This document shows, piece by piece, positions 47,501 to 60,800 of a stretch of DNA of 64,000 bases. The number at the start of each line of letters is the position of its first letter. Positions within the stretch are counted from its first letter, which is position 1. The stretch comes from Chrysoperla carnea (taxonomy: Eukaryota > Arthropoda > Insecta > Neuroptera > Chrysopidae). Under the pieces are notes generated by a model. The model saw only the letters and a list, made by a program, of their open reading frames with translations. It ran no database searches and was not told the DNA's origin. The stretch is from the NCBI RefSeq assembly GCF_905475395.1, contig NC_058338.1:70877435-70941434 (forward strand). Reading direction: 5' to 3'. The translations under genes were made by a program, and so were the position numbers.

Positions 47501-50500
47501 CCTAAACTACGTTGTACCTGAAATTATAAACATATGAAATAGTTATCAATTTTTTTTTTCAAATAAGACGAGAAAATTAAAAGTGGTGAGAAGTTGAAGG
47601 GAAGCATTGTCAGGGATAAAACAGGTAAAATTAAAATTTTTAGCTGTTAAAGACAGCTCCGCGGAAATAGTCACGCATCTTTCACAGATCAATGCTTTAG
47701 GCCCCCTTACCGTGTGATAGGTTCAAAAAGTCGATTTTTTTGTTGTTGCATAAATTAATTCCTTAACATGTGTAGAGTAAGTTTGTAAAGTGTTTTTTTT
47801 TTTTTTAATTTGAATTTAAACGCATTTTTCTCAAAACTGTGTTTTTAAACTATCTTCCATCAAAATTCAAGAATGGTTCAACCGATTTACTGGAAATTCA
47901 TAAGGTAGATTCAACACATGTAAACGCATGGAATGAACTAAAATTATCTTAAAGTTTGGAGTGTTTCTATTTTTTTCATAACGAAAAAAAAGAAAGAAAT
48001 CGTGACATTTGAATTTTTTTTGAGCAATCTGACAATAGACTAATTTTTAATATTTTTTACTGATTTTAATCCATGCATTTGAATTTTTAGATCAAAATGC
48101 CTTCTTTTTAGCGTTCTTTTATTTTCGAGGAGGGTGTCTTCAAAGGGGTAATTCTGTTCTAGTGAAAATTTTTATTTAAAATTTGTTTTACATAATCTTA
48201 AAATAATAATAAATAAATGATTAAAGCCTCAAAGTTCTATCTTTTCATTTTTCGCCAAAAACAATTCCAAAAAAATTCTAAAAAATCTCTGTTAAAGAGT
48301 GCTGCTTAAAACACAAGGAGGCATGGCAGAACTGTTAGTTCAAAATAAATTTATATTTCTTACCTTATCTTTTGCTAAGAGTAATTGTTTTACAACGACA
48401 ATATCGGCTAAAAGTAAAACACGAGTAACAGATGCTAATAATGCTCTTGAAGCGCGTACGACTGCACCACGATCTGCAACAGTTTCCTCACTAGCGGCTT
48501 CGCATAAATGTTCTATAGCCGCCCCTATAGTACAAATAAAATAAAATAAATGTTTCCTCTTAAATGGCTACGTTCTCGTAAAAATTATCTTACCTGCTTG
48601 GCGAGCTTCTTTGCAAGCCTCGTACATTCCTTGTCTTACTTCACTGTGATCATCAGCAATTGTTTCACCAACGGTTACAAAACGCTCAACCGCCACACTC
48701 AATGCTTGACCGACACGCGCCCATGCTGCAGGAGTTGCAATTGGTTCTCGCATATTACTTTCGCTGCGATGTTCGACTAAGGTGGATATCTGTAATAAAG
48801 AAAAACAAATTTATGATTTTATTTTTCACAATTTGATAAGTGACAAAAGCTATGAGCTTAAAATTTCGAACTAATATTGAAATTTAATTTGAACTCTTCT
48901 AATGTATTCTTCTTTAAATTCACATTATAATTCTGGAATAAATGTCTACAAAGATGGTGAATTTTCCTATTCGAATATAAAACAGAACTTACTACTACTT
49001 ATGGTATATTTGTTTGGGTCAATCAAAGCGGAACCTTATTTCCTAACCAATATCTTTCATGCTGTTTAGTGGCAGATTTATGGGATAACAAAGGAGCAGT
49101 TTCCCAGCGGACCCTGGAAAAATTTGTATAAGAGGATACAACAAGGGGGCACCAAGTTCATTAATGAATACTACAAAAAAAGTCTGCTGTTATTGAAAAA
49201 TATGCCTATTCATTTTCTCCCAAACTAAAATCTCTTTATCTTCACAAATCATCGCCAAATCAATTCAATTTTTATACCATATATATTATATATATATAAA
49301 ATATATCAAGTTATATTAAATTGAGTCCCAAGTTTGTATCGCTTATAAATATTGATACTATAATACACTAAATTTTGGTAGTTCATAATATCACCTAATT
49401 ATTTCATTTCTATTTGCCCGTCTGTCCGTCCGTCAACACAATTACTCAGAAACGAAAAGGGGTATCATACGGAAAAAGTGAAAAAAGTGAGTTTGAGCAA
49501 CATAGGTCAATAAGGTCTTGGGTCCGTAGGCCCAGTCCATACAAAAAAATTAACATTTTAGGTTTAAAATATTTTTTTTAAATTTCATTGTTTTCCTGTA
49601 ATAGTGCCCTTTGTGTAATGTTTCCCTTTTTTGTTTACCAATCTGAGCTAAAAGTCATTATTTAAGGTAATTGGCAAGCAAATTACATAGGAATTTAATT
49701 TAATTAAATAAAAGCCTTGAATTGTAGCTTTGTTAATCAAAAAATTACCATATAATAATTTCGTATTTAGAAAGATTTCAAGATTAAATGTTTTTGAAGC
49801 TAGTATAATAACCACATGAGCTCAAAATTAAGCCTTCTGTCAACTCTTTCCTTGACGAACTTTTAAATCAAATTATTAGGATATGAAAGCTATTACAAAA
49901 ACGAACGTTTTATGAGCCTTACTTTGTTTTTAAACATATTATAATGATTTAAGGTATATTGGATTATTTATATATGAATCCATCAGTATGTCTAAGGAAT
50001 AAAGTTACAGGCCTCAATTTCAAGACATTTTGAACTAATTCTGACAATTAATATAGACGTAAAATTTACAATCAAACAGTATCTAGGTTCAAACAAGGTC
50101 TTGTACCTTGAAAAAAACATGTGGTGAAAACTTCAGTTTGCTGCCAAGTTAGTTTTTTTTTTTTTTTTATTTTATAAGTTATTGTAGAAGAGGTAGTTTC
50201 ATCATACCAGACCATTTTTATACTATAATAGTAACTAATAACTTTATTTTTATAAAGCGCGGAATATTTAGAGTGGTATGAAGACCTGTTGATCATGTTC
50301 TCCCATTATCAATATAGCTATTTCTATATATTTATAATATAACGATGTAGTAAAACCGTCTAAAAGTACATATTAGGTAGAATTTGATTGACAAATATAC
50401 ATGTTTAATTGAGCCTTTTCGAATGACTAAGTCTTTTTTCTTTTTACCTTCTTATTAGAATATAGACTGGAAGACACTACTCTCACCAATTTTTATAATA

Positions 50501-53500
50501 CCTCCAATTTTGTTCTAGTTTTACATTTTTTATCGACAGTATAAACGATATCAGGATTTTAAAATATTCTTGGCGCTTATTCGAATCGGGTTTAAATTTT
50601 GTTAAATATTTGTTCTATTTTAACAATAGATGCGAATGGCGTCCGCATAACAGTCCGGATCCATTTCGTGCTAAATACCAGTCTAACAAAAAAGAAAACA
50701 AAGGATAGGTATCGGTTGACATAAGGATTACCTATTTCTGTAACTTTAAACTAGATTGTATACAAGAAATATTATTGGGCAATTATACCCTATTTATATT
50801 TAATATATTCAATTCGTTTCAAAAGCTACATGAGAGCTTATTCTTTGTGATTGAAAGCTGAACGACTATTGAAAAAATGCTCTGACCCCGCGCAAGCTGA
50901 ACTATAGAAAAAACTTAATAAAATTAATTTGAAGGTCATTCATATACTTTTCCTTTTTTCAACTTAATATAAGGTCAAAGCGTTTAGAAAAATTATTTTA
51001 TTTTTACGTATGTTTTAGATTATATATAGTAAAGAAAAGCGTAAATTCGTAAATTTTTGTATACCTTTTTTTAGTTAATTTCAACAAATTCTGAAACAAA
51101 AATTATATTTTCGATTTTTTAAAAAGTATTTAAGTTGTTTCCAATTTCGATAAAATTCTATTTACAAGGTTTTTCAGAATAAAAACTATTAAAAACGGAT
51201 TCATTTGGCGGCTAAGTAAGATGAGACTCGAAATCCCGCACCAAATCTATATATTTAATCAACAAAAAACTGAATTTTCGCCTTTTTGGATCCTTGTTAC
51301 TTTATGAACACCAAAATCACAATATTTTCGATTTGGATAAAAAATCATATTTTAGGGCAAATATTATCCAGAAATATATACAACACAATTTATTCGACAA
51401 TTTAACAGACAGTTTTCGAGATACCACCTCAAATCCTATACGAAAAACCACAAAAATCAAAGTTTTCGGCATGTTACAGAAAAGGTGTTTACTATTTTGA
51501 TAATTATCCGACTTCAAACAAAAACGGAGGAGGTTATCAATTCGACTGTGTTTTTTTTTATGTTTGTTACCTCAGAACTTTTGACTGGGTGAACCGATTT
51601 TGACCTTTTATCTGTTTGAAAGCTCGTGCTTCCCGTGTGGTCCCATTTCATTTTGATCCAGTTCTGACAACGGCATCCATGAGAAAACCATAAAAATCTT
51701 AAATTTGCATTAAGTATGCGCGACAAGAAGACGAATAACTCAATATCACGCCAACCGATTTCGATGATTCTTTTTTTAGTGACAAATTAGTTAGTGTACT
51801 TCAGATTCACTAAAAATCACTAAATAAAAAAACTTTACACCGACAAAACAATAAAAAGAAAACCGACTTCAAAAGAAAAACTTTTCCAAAACAAATTAAT
51901 AAGCACTAAAAAGTAAAAAAATAATTTATAATATAATGTAGTTAAAATTATTGTTATTTTTGGAGTCGGTGTCAGCCAAGGAAACAACTCTGACAGAACA
52001 GTTCGCTACATTAGCTTGGCTGACACCGACTCCAAAAATAACAATAACTTTAACTACATTATATTATAAATTATTTTTTTTTACTTTTTAGTGCTTATTA
52101 ATTTGTTTTGGAAAAGTTTTTCTATTGAAGTCGGTTTTCTTTTTGTTAAAAGTTTTTTTATTTGACCAAAATTATACCTTTCAATACATTTAATTTTTAA
52201 TATTTAGTTTTAGGTTGTAAATAGAAGTGTTGTAGCATTCAGATCAGGTTTTTTCAGTTACGTCGAAGTTAAAAGCTCGCTATATTCGGAAAATTGTTTA
52301 AATACCAAAATATTTTCAAAATAATGGTTAAAGAAAAATTCTTGGTTTATAAATACAAATATCTTAAAGTTCGGACACTCATATCAACGCGACAGGAAGA
52401 GAAACTGTTGTGTTCTATCCCGAATCATATTTTATTCACTTGAGTAATGATCTATACTGATAATAAATGATTTTATGATCAAGTTTTATGTTATTTTATA
52501 TTGACAAATAAAAATTAATGTTTCATATAAACGTAACAGACCAATAACAAAACGATTATATAATTATTAAATAGTACCGCATTTTCTTTCAGTAGTATTA
52601 TATTATAAAAATAAAGTTCGAGAACTAAAACCCCGACAATTGCAGATTCTCGCTTTTAGAAGTCATTACAGTTGGAGATCCTTCTATTTAAACCATTTTG
52701 GGTTTATAATTTTTATAATTTTATGAGAAAGTATAACAAGATATTTATATTTGAAAAGTGCTATCGTAGTTTTATTTCCTCTAGAGGGCGCCGTATTCAA
52801 TTAAATGTGACGGAACATTTCTAAAGATACCTCATTTGTCAAATTATGATAAGTATTTTAGAAGCTAAGTCCGAACAGATGAACATACCTGCATATCGGT
52901 CAAACACATAACCCTTGCCATTATATAGTCGTGGTAAAAATAGCTGTGAACTACCCGCTTCGCTGTCTTTAAGTAGTATTATATTATAAAATAGCTGGGC
53001 AACTTTAATTTTAAATACAAAAATTAATGTGTTATAACCTTCATTTCATATGCCGTCACTTATCCTCCTTTTGTTCACAATTTCGTCGATTTCATTATTT
53101 TGATGCGGAACCCTATTTTTTGGAATACAGCCCATGTTACGCGCTAATAATGAAGCTTTCTTCTAGAGGTGAAATATTATTACCTACATCTATATCTTGA
53201 AGGCATACATCTTGCAGGCAGTGATCTAGTTCATATCCTCTGTTGCTTTCAACTTTCTAAATGAACACCTATTTTGAGTTTTTGCGGTAATTTCAATTTC
53301 AGATTTTGTAATAGGTCTGTAATGTCGTATCTATTTATATCTCATTAAAAGCCAGTCTAATTAGCTATAAAAATGACGTACAGATCTTTTTTGCCTTAAA
53401 AAGTAGCCTATGTCCGTTCTCAGGCTCTAGACCATTTCTGTACCAAATCGATTCAGTAGTTTAGGCATCATTGCGTAACAGAAAGACAGCCAGAGTTATT

Positions 53501-56500
53501 TCCGCATTTATAATATTAGGAAGGAAGGGATTGTGCAAAAGTGAGATTTTTTTAGAAAAGTTCTGAATATGACGTGCATGAAGTGATGCTTATCCTACAT
53601 TTAGATTAAGATTTGTGGAAAAAAAACTATTATTACATCATTCTATGAACATATGTCGTAACACATGTTTTTACAATCGATATTTGTAATAGTTACAAAA
53701 GATTTAATACCTTTATACAACTTTATTGCCAACGAGATGAAGATGGAAGAGAAAACATTACAATTAGTTAAAGATGGAGTAAACCCACCCATTCCACTTT
53801 TATCATACTTGATTTTATATTTAAAACGAGTGAAAACAAACTATTGTCTGCGTTAATTGTTAAAATTCCCTGTATACAAAGTGTGGAATGCCAGTGCTTG
53901 CATTATTTTTAATAAAATGGAAAAGTTAAAAAACCAACACAATTGTGGCGAAAATTTTCGAAACTATTTTCTAGAATTTATTTTTATTTTGTGATATTGT
54001 TTCACAAGACCACTACTTAAAGCTACTTGCAAATTTTCAACTACCTATATTTTATAGTTTTGGTCAAATGGACATCAAAGTTTTTGATCTAATTTGCGCT
54101 TACTCGGGTAAATTATGTTTACAAAAAAATGTTTAAAACCAATGTTGTTTATTTTTTATTAGGAACATTTTTAACATTTAAACTTTTGTTCTTTCTGATG
54201 TAACGGTTTACAAGATGGATCCTTCGAGCCCAAGACCCAATTGTCATCCTATCTTGCTCATTTACGAATTCAAACTCACTTTTTATGTTACTTTTTATGA
54301 CGGATAAGTAGAAATGGACTACTTGGGTGATTTTATGTATACAGGGTATAATAAGAATACTATCGGAAACTTTCGAAAGAGTATTTTTTCGAAATAATCT
54401 AGCTATTAATTCTCATATAAATATTCTCTAAGCATGTCGATCTGTTGCTTTGTTTTGTCTTGAACGAACAAATAAACAATTAACAAACACATTTTCGAGT
54501 TTATAATATTCGTATTCGATTTACAAGTTGTAAAATTAAATAAAACCAGAGAAATTTTTTAAATTTTGGAATGGGTAATTGTTGAATAAAACGAGGTTTG
54601 TTCGGCCGCGGTAACTCGTCCGTTTTCAAATGAATTGAAAACTTTTGTAAAGTTTTACCCGCAATCCTTCGATTGCGTATAGATAAACATCTTCGCTTAA
54701 TATATTAATTGACGTTGACAGATGACTTATTAATTAAAATAGGCGGGTAGTTATATTAATAACTACCCGCCTCTTCCACTCTTATTTAAATTAAATATAT
54801 AACAAAGATGTATTTATTTAAATAATGAGATAATTTCTGGAGATAAAAGTATACTAAGCCAGTTTCCCTCCAACCAATTTCATTTAAAGAAATGTTTGAT
54901 CTGTTGCTTTCTTTATTTTGGTGAGAAAAGAAATTGTTGAATATAACGTGTTTTGGGCGACAGAAGTTACTCTCACATCCTGTATATTGCTTTAACAAAG
55001 TGTGATTTTACCTGATGATGTTGATAGCTTGATCCATACCGTTGTCGTGATAACGCAGCCATAATAATTAATATACAAAATCACAATTTTTAATACCAAA
55101 CTATTCCAAAAATTTTAACAATATATTAATTTATTACATAAAGTAACCAAAAACTTAACACCAAATTTAATAAATATTTTTTATTTTTGAATATGTATAT
55201 TTTCTTTTTCTGATATGATTTTTGATCTAAGCCTTAAATTTTTATATGATTTCACATTTATTTTTATAAAATATATTATTTTTCTAATTATTAATTTGTT
55301 ATTATTTTTTTTGTACAATTTATTTTATTGTTAACATTTTTCTTTAATTATTATTTTTTAAACATTTTTTGTTGTTGTTATTATATATAAAATTTTGATT
55401 GTTTTAAATATTCTTTTTACTTTTTGGTACAATTATTTATTATTTATTTATAAAATAACTTTATTTAAATTTAAATAATGAATGAGGAAGACTTCGTTTT
55501 TTATAATAATAAATTTATTGTTTTTCTGTTACTGATTGATTGTGAAAATTGATGTTCCTGAATGAGAGTTGTGAGTTAATGTTTGTATTGTTTATGTGTG
55601 TATGTGTTATGAGATATTCTTAACTGTTTAACTTGGCCCACATATAGCTCAATTTTTCTGGGCATTGACTGTTAAATATGCACATGTCTTCTACTAACTT
55701 ATTTAGCACTGCAGTGTGTTTAACTGTTGTACCTTGCGGTCCGAATCAATATTGATTTGAACGCATGCGCATGTTTATATATTCATAATAATATCGAGAC
55801 ACTAACTGGATGATGATGATAAAGGTCGAATTTTATTAGTCCAATTAATAAAAGTTTCAAATCAGTTGTAGGTAACACGAAATAAGTTAGCATGTTTTAT
55901 TTCGGGTAGCACGGGAGTCTACATGTTGAGGCAGCCCCAGTTTTTCGAACATGAATCGTTTACAATGTGGTTTTGATAAAGCGATCCTACACAAAATTTC
56001 ACTTAAAAAAAAAAAAAAAATACAGTCGAATTGATAACCTCCTCCGTTTTTGTTTGAAGTCGGTTAAAAAATTTCTTTTTCATTAGGTTCTTTTTCGATA
56101 TCCCTTAGATTAGATTAGCTAAGAACTAAGTCATTAGAGAACTTTTGTACTCTAGCCAAAGTAATTGAAAACTGTTCAAATCTTTATATACTTAAAAAAT
56201 AAAAGTGACTGGTTTTCTTATTTACTCAAATGAATCAGTTCTTCCTTTTGTCATAAAATCTTAATAAATACCGTTCTTTGTAAACTTAATTTTTTATATA
56301 AACTTTTTAAGTTGCCTATATGACCAATTATGACCAATTATTATTAGTAAAGATCTTCGATTGGTTACATCTAAGTTTCAAGCATTTTTAAGTTTCTTGA
56401 AAAAATGCTTCACTTTCTATCTATCTATCTATCTATCTATTTCGTAATTAGTTCCAGGCATTGAAATTTCTACAGACTCCTCAAAACCTAGAAGCCAATA

Positions 56501-57772
56501 AAATGCATCTGTTTCCCGTGAAATATGAATAGACAAAAGCTTCTTGATAGCGTAAAACCTAAGCAAAATCAAGCAGTTATCATTCTTAATTAAGATTTTT
56601 CTTATTAAAATCGAATTACTGAAACAAAAACAATTAACTCTAAAAACTTCTGCACTTTGCTAGCATTTGATGGAACTTTGGTATATAATAGGTATGAGAT
56701 TCTAAAAAAAATATGTTTCACAAACACTGAAATGTTTTTTCTTAATTTAGGAGCTTTAGGCACTTAAAATTTTAGCAAAAATCGCAAAAGCAAATGAAAA
56801 AATTTTCAATGGTGGTGAGGTCGATTATTATAATGTAATACGACCAACTTCTTCACTAATCTGCTGGTCGAAATCTGAATCGATCTAAATTTAAAGAATA
56901 ATTTAGATTTAAAATAAATCCCTAGAAATTCTTACAAAAATGGAAAACATTTCGAGGGAACAGTTTTGAATTTCGAGGAAACAGTTTTTTTATTTTTTAT
57001 GTTTTCTGTAGTTCTCCAAACTATCTTGGTTCTCAAAACTATCTCACGGTAGCAAGCAGCGTCTTTTAATAGGGGATCCCAAAAGAGGATTTCTGTAGCA
57101 ACTCGAGCGCGTCAGGTTAAGATATGGTGGATTAATTACATGCTAAAAAATGTCAATTTCAATAATCTGAAAAAATTTTGATCGCGCTCGAGTTACTACG
57201 GGTAACGCAACTTTGCAAGCTTCGCATACCTTTGCGTCTCGCTTAAATCATCAGATTATCAAAATGTACATTTTTAGCATGTAATTAACCGACCATATAT
57301 TAATCTAATGCGCTCGAGTTAATTCACCTATCGCAATTGCGTTTTCAAAATTATAATCGTCTACCCTACGCGGTCCCCCCATATATAGAGCTAATATTTG
57401 GTAATCTGACGCGCTTGAGTTACTACAAAAATGCGCTCTTGGGCTCCCCTACTATTAGGTAGAAATTGATAATAAATTTACAATCATATCTCATTGAATT
57501 TTCAAAAACCATACTCAAAACATTTTAAACCCTGTAAATAGAGTAAAACCGAAAAATATAAAATAGTTTAACCTTGAATTAAACTTGAAGGCAACTTTTT
57601 AGTTCTTCTATACCCATATTTACTGGTGTAAAAATACATTTATTATGTTAATGAAAAAACTCAGGTGCTTACTTTTTGTATAGTAAGTATTTTTTATTGC
57701 TTCCTCAGAGCTTAATAATGTGTACTTGGTAGCTATCAATGTTATTTGTAATAAAACATATATTACAAATAT

Positions 57773-57829
<57 letters not shown>

Positions 57830-60800
57830 AATTCTAGTAATCTCAGTATTATTATCACACGATATAAATAAACCCGTTGAAAAATTTACAGTAGGTACCT
57901 GCTCTTCTTTTAAGCTTCCATGGGTAATATAAGTTTGCCGTCTATTCAAACAAATTAACCAATTTCAATGCGATTTATTTAGAAAATTTATTTACTCGCC
58001 ATGTTCTCAACAATATTTGATCTGCTTATATGTTCAAGGTCATAAGCTGTTTTTTAATTAGTGTAGGAAGCGAGATCTTATAAGACAGTGCTTTTAAAGT
58101 TTTGTAGATTTAACTTGTCTTAAGTATACTATATTTTTGCAATCCTATTATACCATGCTCCCATAATTCAGTGAAAATTCTACGATTCTTTTTCCTTAAT
58201 TTTTGAAAAAATGATGGTAAATTTTTATTATTCAGAAAATTTTATAGTTTTTTTCGCGTTAATATACACAAAAATTTTGTGTGTGTGCTGTGTTTTTTAG
58301 AAGTAACATTCACCACACAGTATGGAGAAGAATAGTTAAATATTTGCGTCAAATAGGTTTACAAACAAGATTTGCAAAAAAAAATTTTTTTAACTCTTTC
58401 TATACTTGCAAGCTTTCTGCTGTTGTTTTATTTTCATATATTTCAGATAGAGAAAAAAATCGTTTAAAAAAATGAATATCAAAAACGCGGTTCATCTTAA
58501 TACCACGGTTAATTCATAATTTTTATGAACCTTAGTTTTATCAAACCTCCAAAAGAGATACCATTAAATTTTCATGATAAATGATATCATTTTCTCTTTA
58601 TAATTGGCTTAGAATCTATTTACAACTAAGGGTGTCGAAGCTGCGAAATGACATCATAAAGCTAAATCATTGAAATATTATTTGCTTTTATATCTTCTTA
58701 TTCCGGCGATCGTCATAATGGTGGGAGCGCATAGCATGATATAATAATATATATTTCTTAAAGGTGAAATATCCAAACCGCCCCTTTTTTTTAGAGAATG
58801 GAATGAAATACTGAGAAAATGCTAAGAATAATCGCTCTCTTGAAAATTGCTCTGTCAAAATATTTTGCACGTATATTAAAAAGCTATTCGCTTTGCATGG
58901 AAAATATACCAGTTGACTAAAACTGACATATTTTAAATCATATCTTAAAATAGATTTTTTTCCAAAACTATTTTAAAAAAATACCTTAATTTATGAGAAA
59001 GTTTTTGTACCAAGAAAACTGTTCTAGCCCGTCTTGTTAAAAAGAGAAACAAACAAAAATTTATAAACATGCAGCTGTGAGTGTATAATTTGTATGTTTC
59101 CATACCATGTATAAGTGATATGGAAAGTTACACGTTTCTTGTCAAAAATATTATAGGTATACAGCAGTATGTTTTTATGTACTTGATTGTAACGGACATT
59201 ATACCTTATAAGTTTTTAAAAATGAAAATTTAACGCAAATTTAATGACAGGTTACAAAAGACATTGGAAATCGGATTTTTTCGAAATTTATATATATTTT
59301 ATTTGAATTTTCATGTTTATTTTAAATTCCGTGTGCTTTATTTAATCACACATAAAACTTACGATTTGTTACATATAAAGTAAAATGATGTAACAAAAAT
59401 AACTTTTTCAGAATTTTTCTATATTTCCGAAAAAAATATCACTATAACATCGACTTCTTGCTGAACGTTGAATCTTATTGTCTTAGATAATTAAAAATCA
59501 AAAATCTCAATTGAAAAATTTAAGATTCATATATTTTATCCGAAATTTCAATTTGATGTTTTGAATTTGATAATTTTTTAACAGTAAATTTTGATTAAAG
59601 ATCAACGACCCCCAAGGCAATTTTAAATAACAAGCTTGATTTTTTTTATATGATTTTGGACTACTTCTAAATCAATTCTGAAAATTTTACGGGGAGCTGT
59701 CCGATTATTTAAATAAATAAATTACTTCAAAAGTAGGCATATTTAACATTGTTTTTATGGAAAGTATCCATCAAAGTTGAAAATAAGGTACAAATAATTT
59801 CAACCCTAAATCTAAAATTGCCTTGGGCTCGTACTAACTTAAATTGGAAAACATATTTTATCTATTTATCCGAATCCCTCTCAATTAAAGATTCTCATTC
59901 ATTTTTAAAAATCTATTTATTAATCCGACTCTGCATTTGTAGATATTATACATTAATGTGACATATTTTAGAATTTAGAACAGCAGAAGGGTAAGAAAAG
60001 AAAAAATATTTCATTAAAGAAATAGGAAAGTGGGAGGTAGATTTTATTGATGCCGATAATAATATGACTGAAAGAATTCATCGTCTTGTTCACCGGAATA
60101 ATTGCTTTCCTATACACAGGAGAACTAACGGAAGCTCCTTTAAGGGGTATGGTAAAAATATTCAAGTGTGAGTCAGACTCCAGCATCAAAGGTTCGAATT
60201 TTTAGGTAAAAAGAAAAACTTTTCAGCTTTGCATATTACATTGTAGACAAAAAAGATCAAGTAAGCGTGCATTGATATTCTTAATGATGATTTTCAGACT
60301 TTTATCAAAATTTGACCGGTTTTGAATTTTATATCTTTGAGGAATTTTAACTAGAACTTTAAAAGCTATAACATTTCAAAATTTCAAAACTTTTTACTAA
60401 TATACAAAATCCTATCAAAGTCTAGTTCGTCCAGATTTTTTCACCTTTTAAGAAAGGATACATTACATCAAAAATGTCTCATAAAAATATTCTATCTCTT
60501 TTATTCATATATTCATATATTTTTACTGCCACCAAAATTACAGGACAGCGCATAGAAAAAACTCACTGTTACACTCCATCTCATTCTCTTACAAACTCAT
60601 TTCTGCAAATAAATTCTTAATAAAAGCTGTACCAATCAACTGTGCTTTATTTATTTCACCATTTTATTGTAAGAATCGTTAGTTTATAATAAAGCTAGTC
60701 AGATTGTAAACTATCGACAAATTGTGAAGGCACAATAATATTTACAATCTAACGTTTTGGTTTTCTTTAGATTATAAATTAAAAACGTTTAACAGTCAAA

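Larger units (their letters stand above)
48790..55011 (-). other. Alpha-catulin intron 1, proximal part
   Basis: No further exon recognised. It contains repeats at 49277, 51509-52149, 52940 and 53848. Confidence 0.55.

Noticed and set aside
43143-48753. Alpha-catenin rather than alpha-catulin
   Set aside because: LEIKTRS, LAHLTGDRQNDLKDE, TSHEHR and TRGEGSLKT agree with alpha-catulin; alpha-catenin has different residues at these sites.
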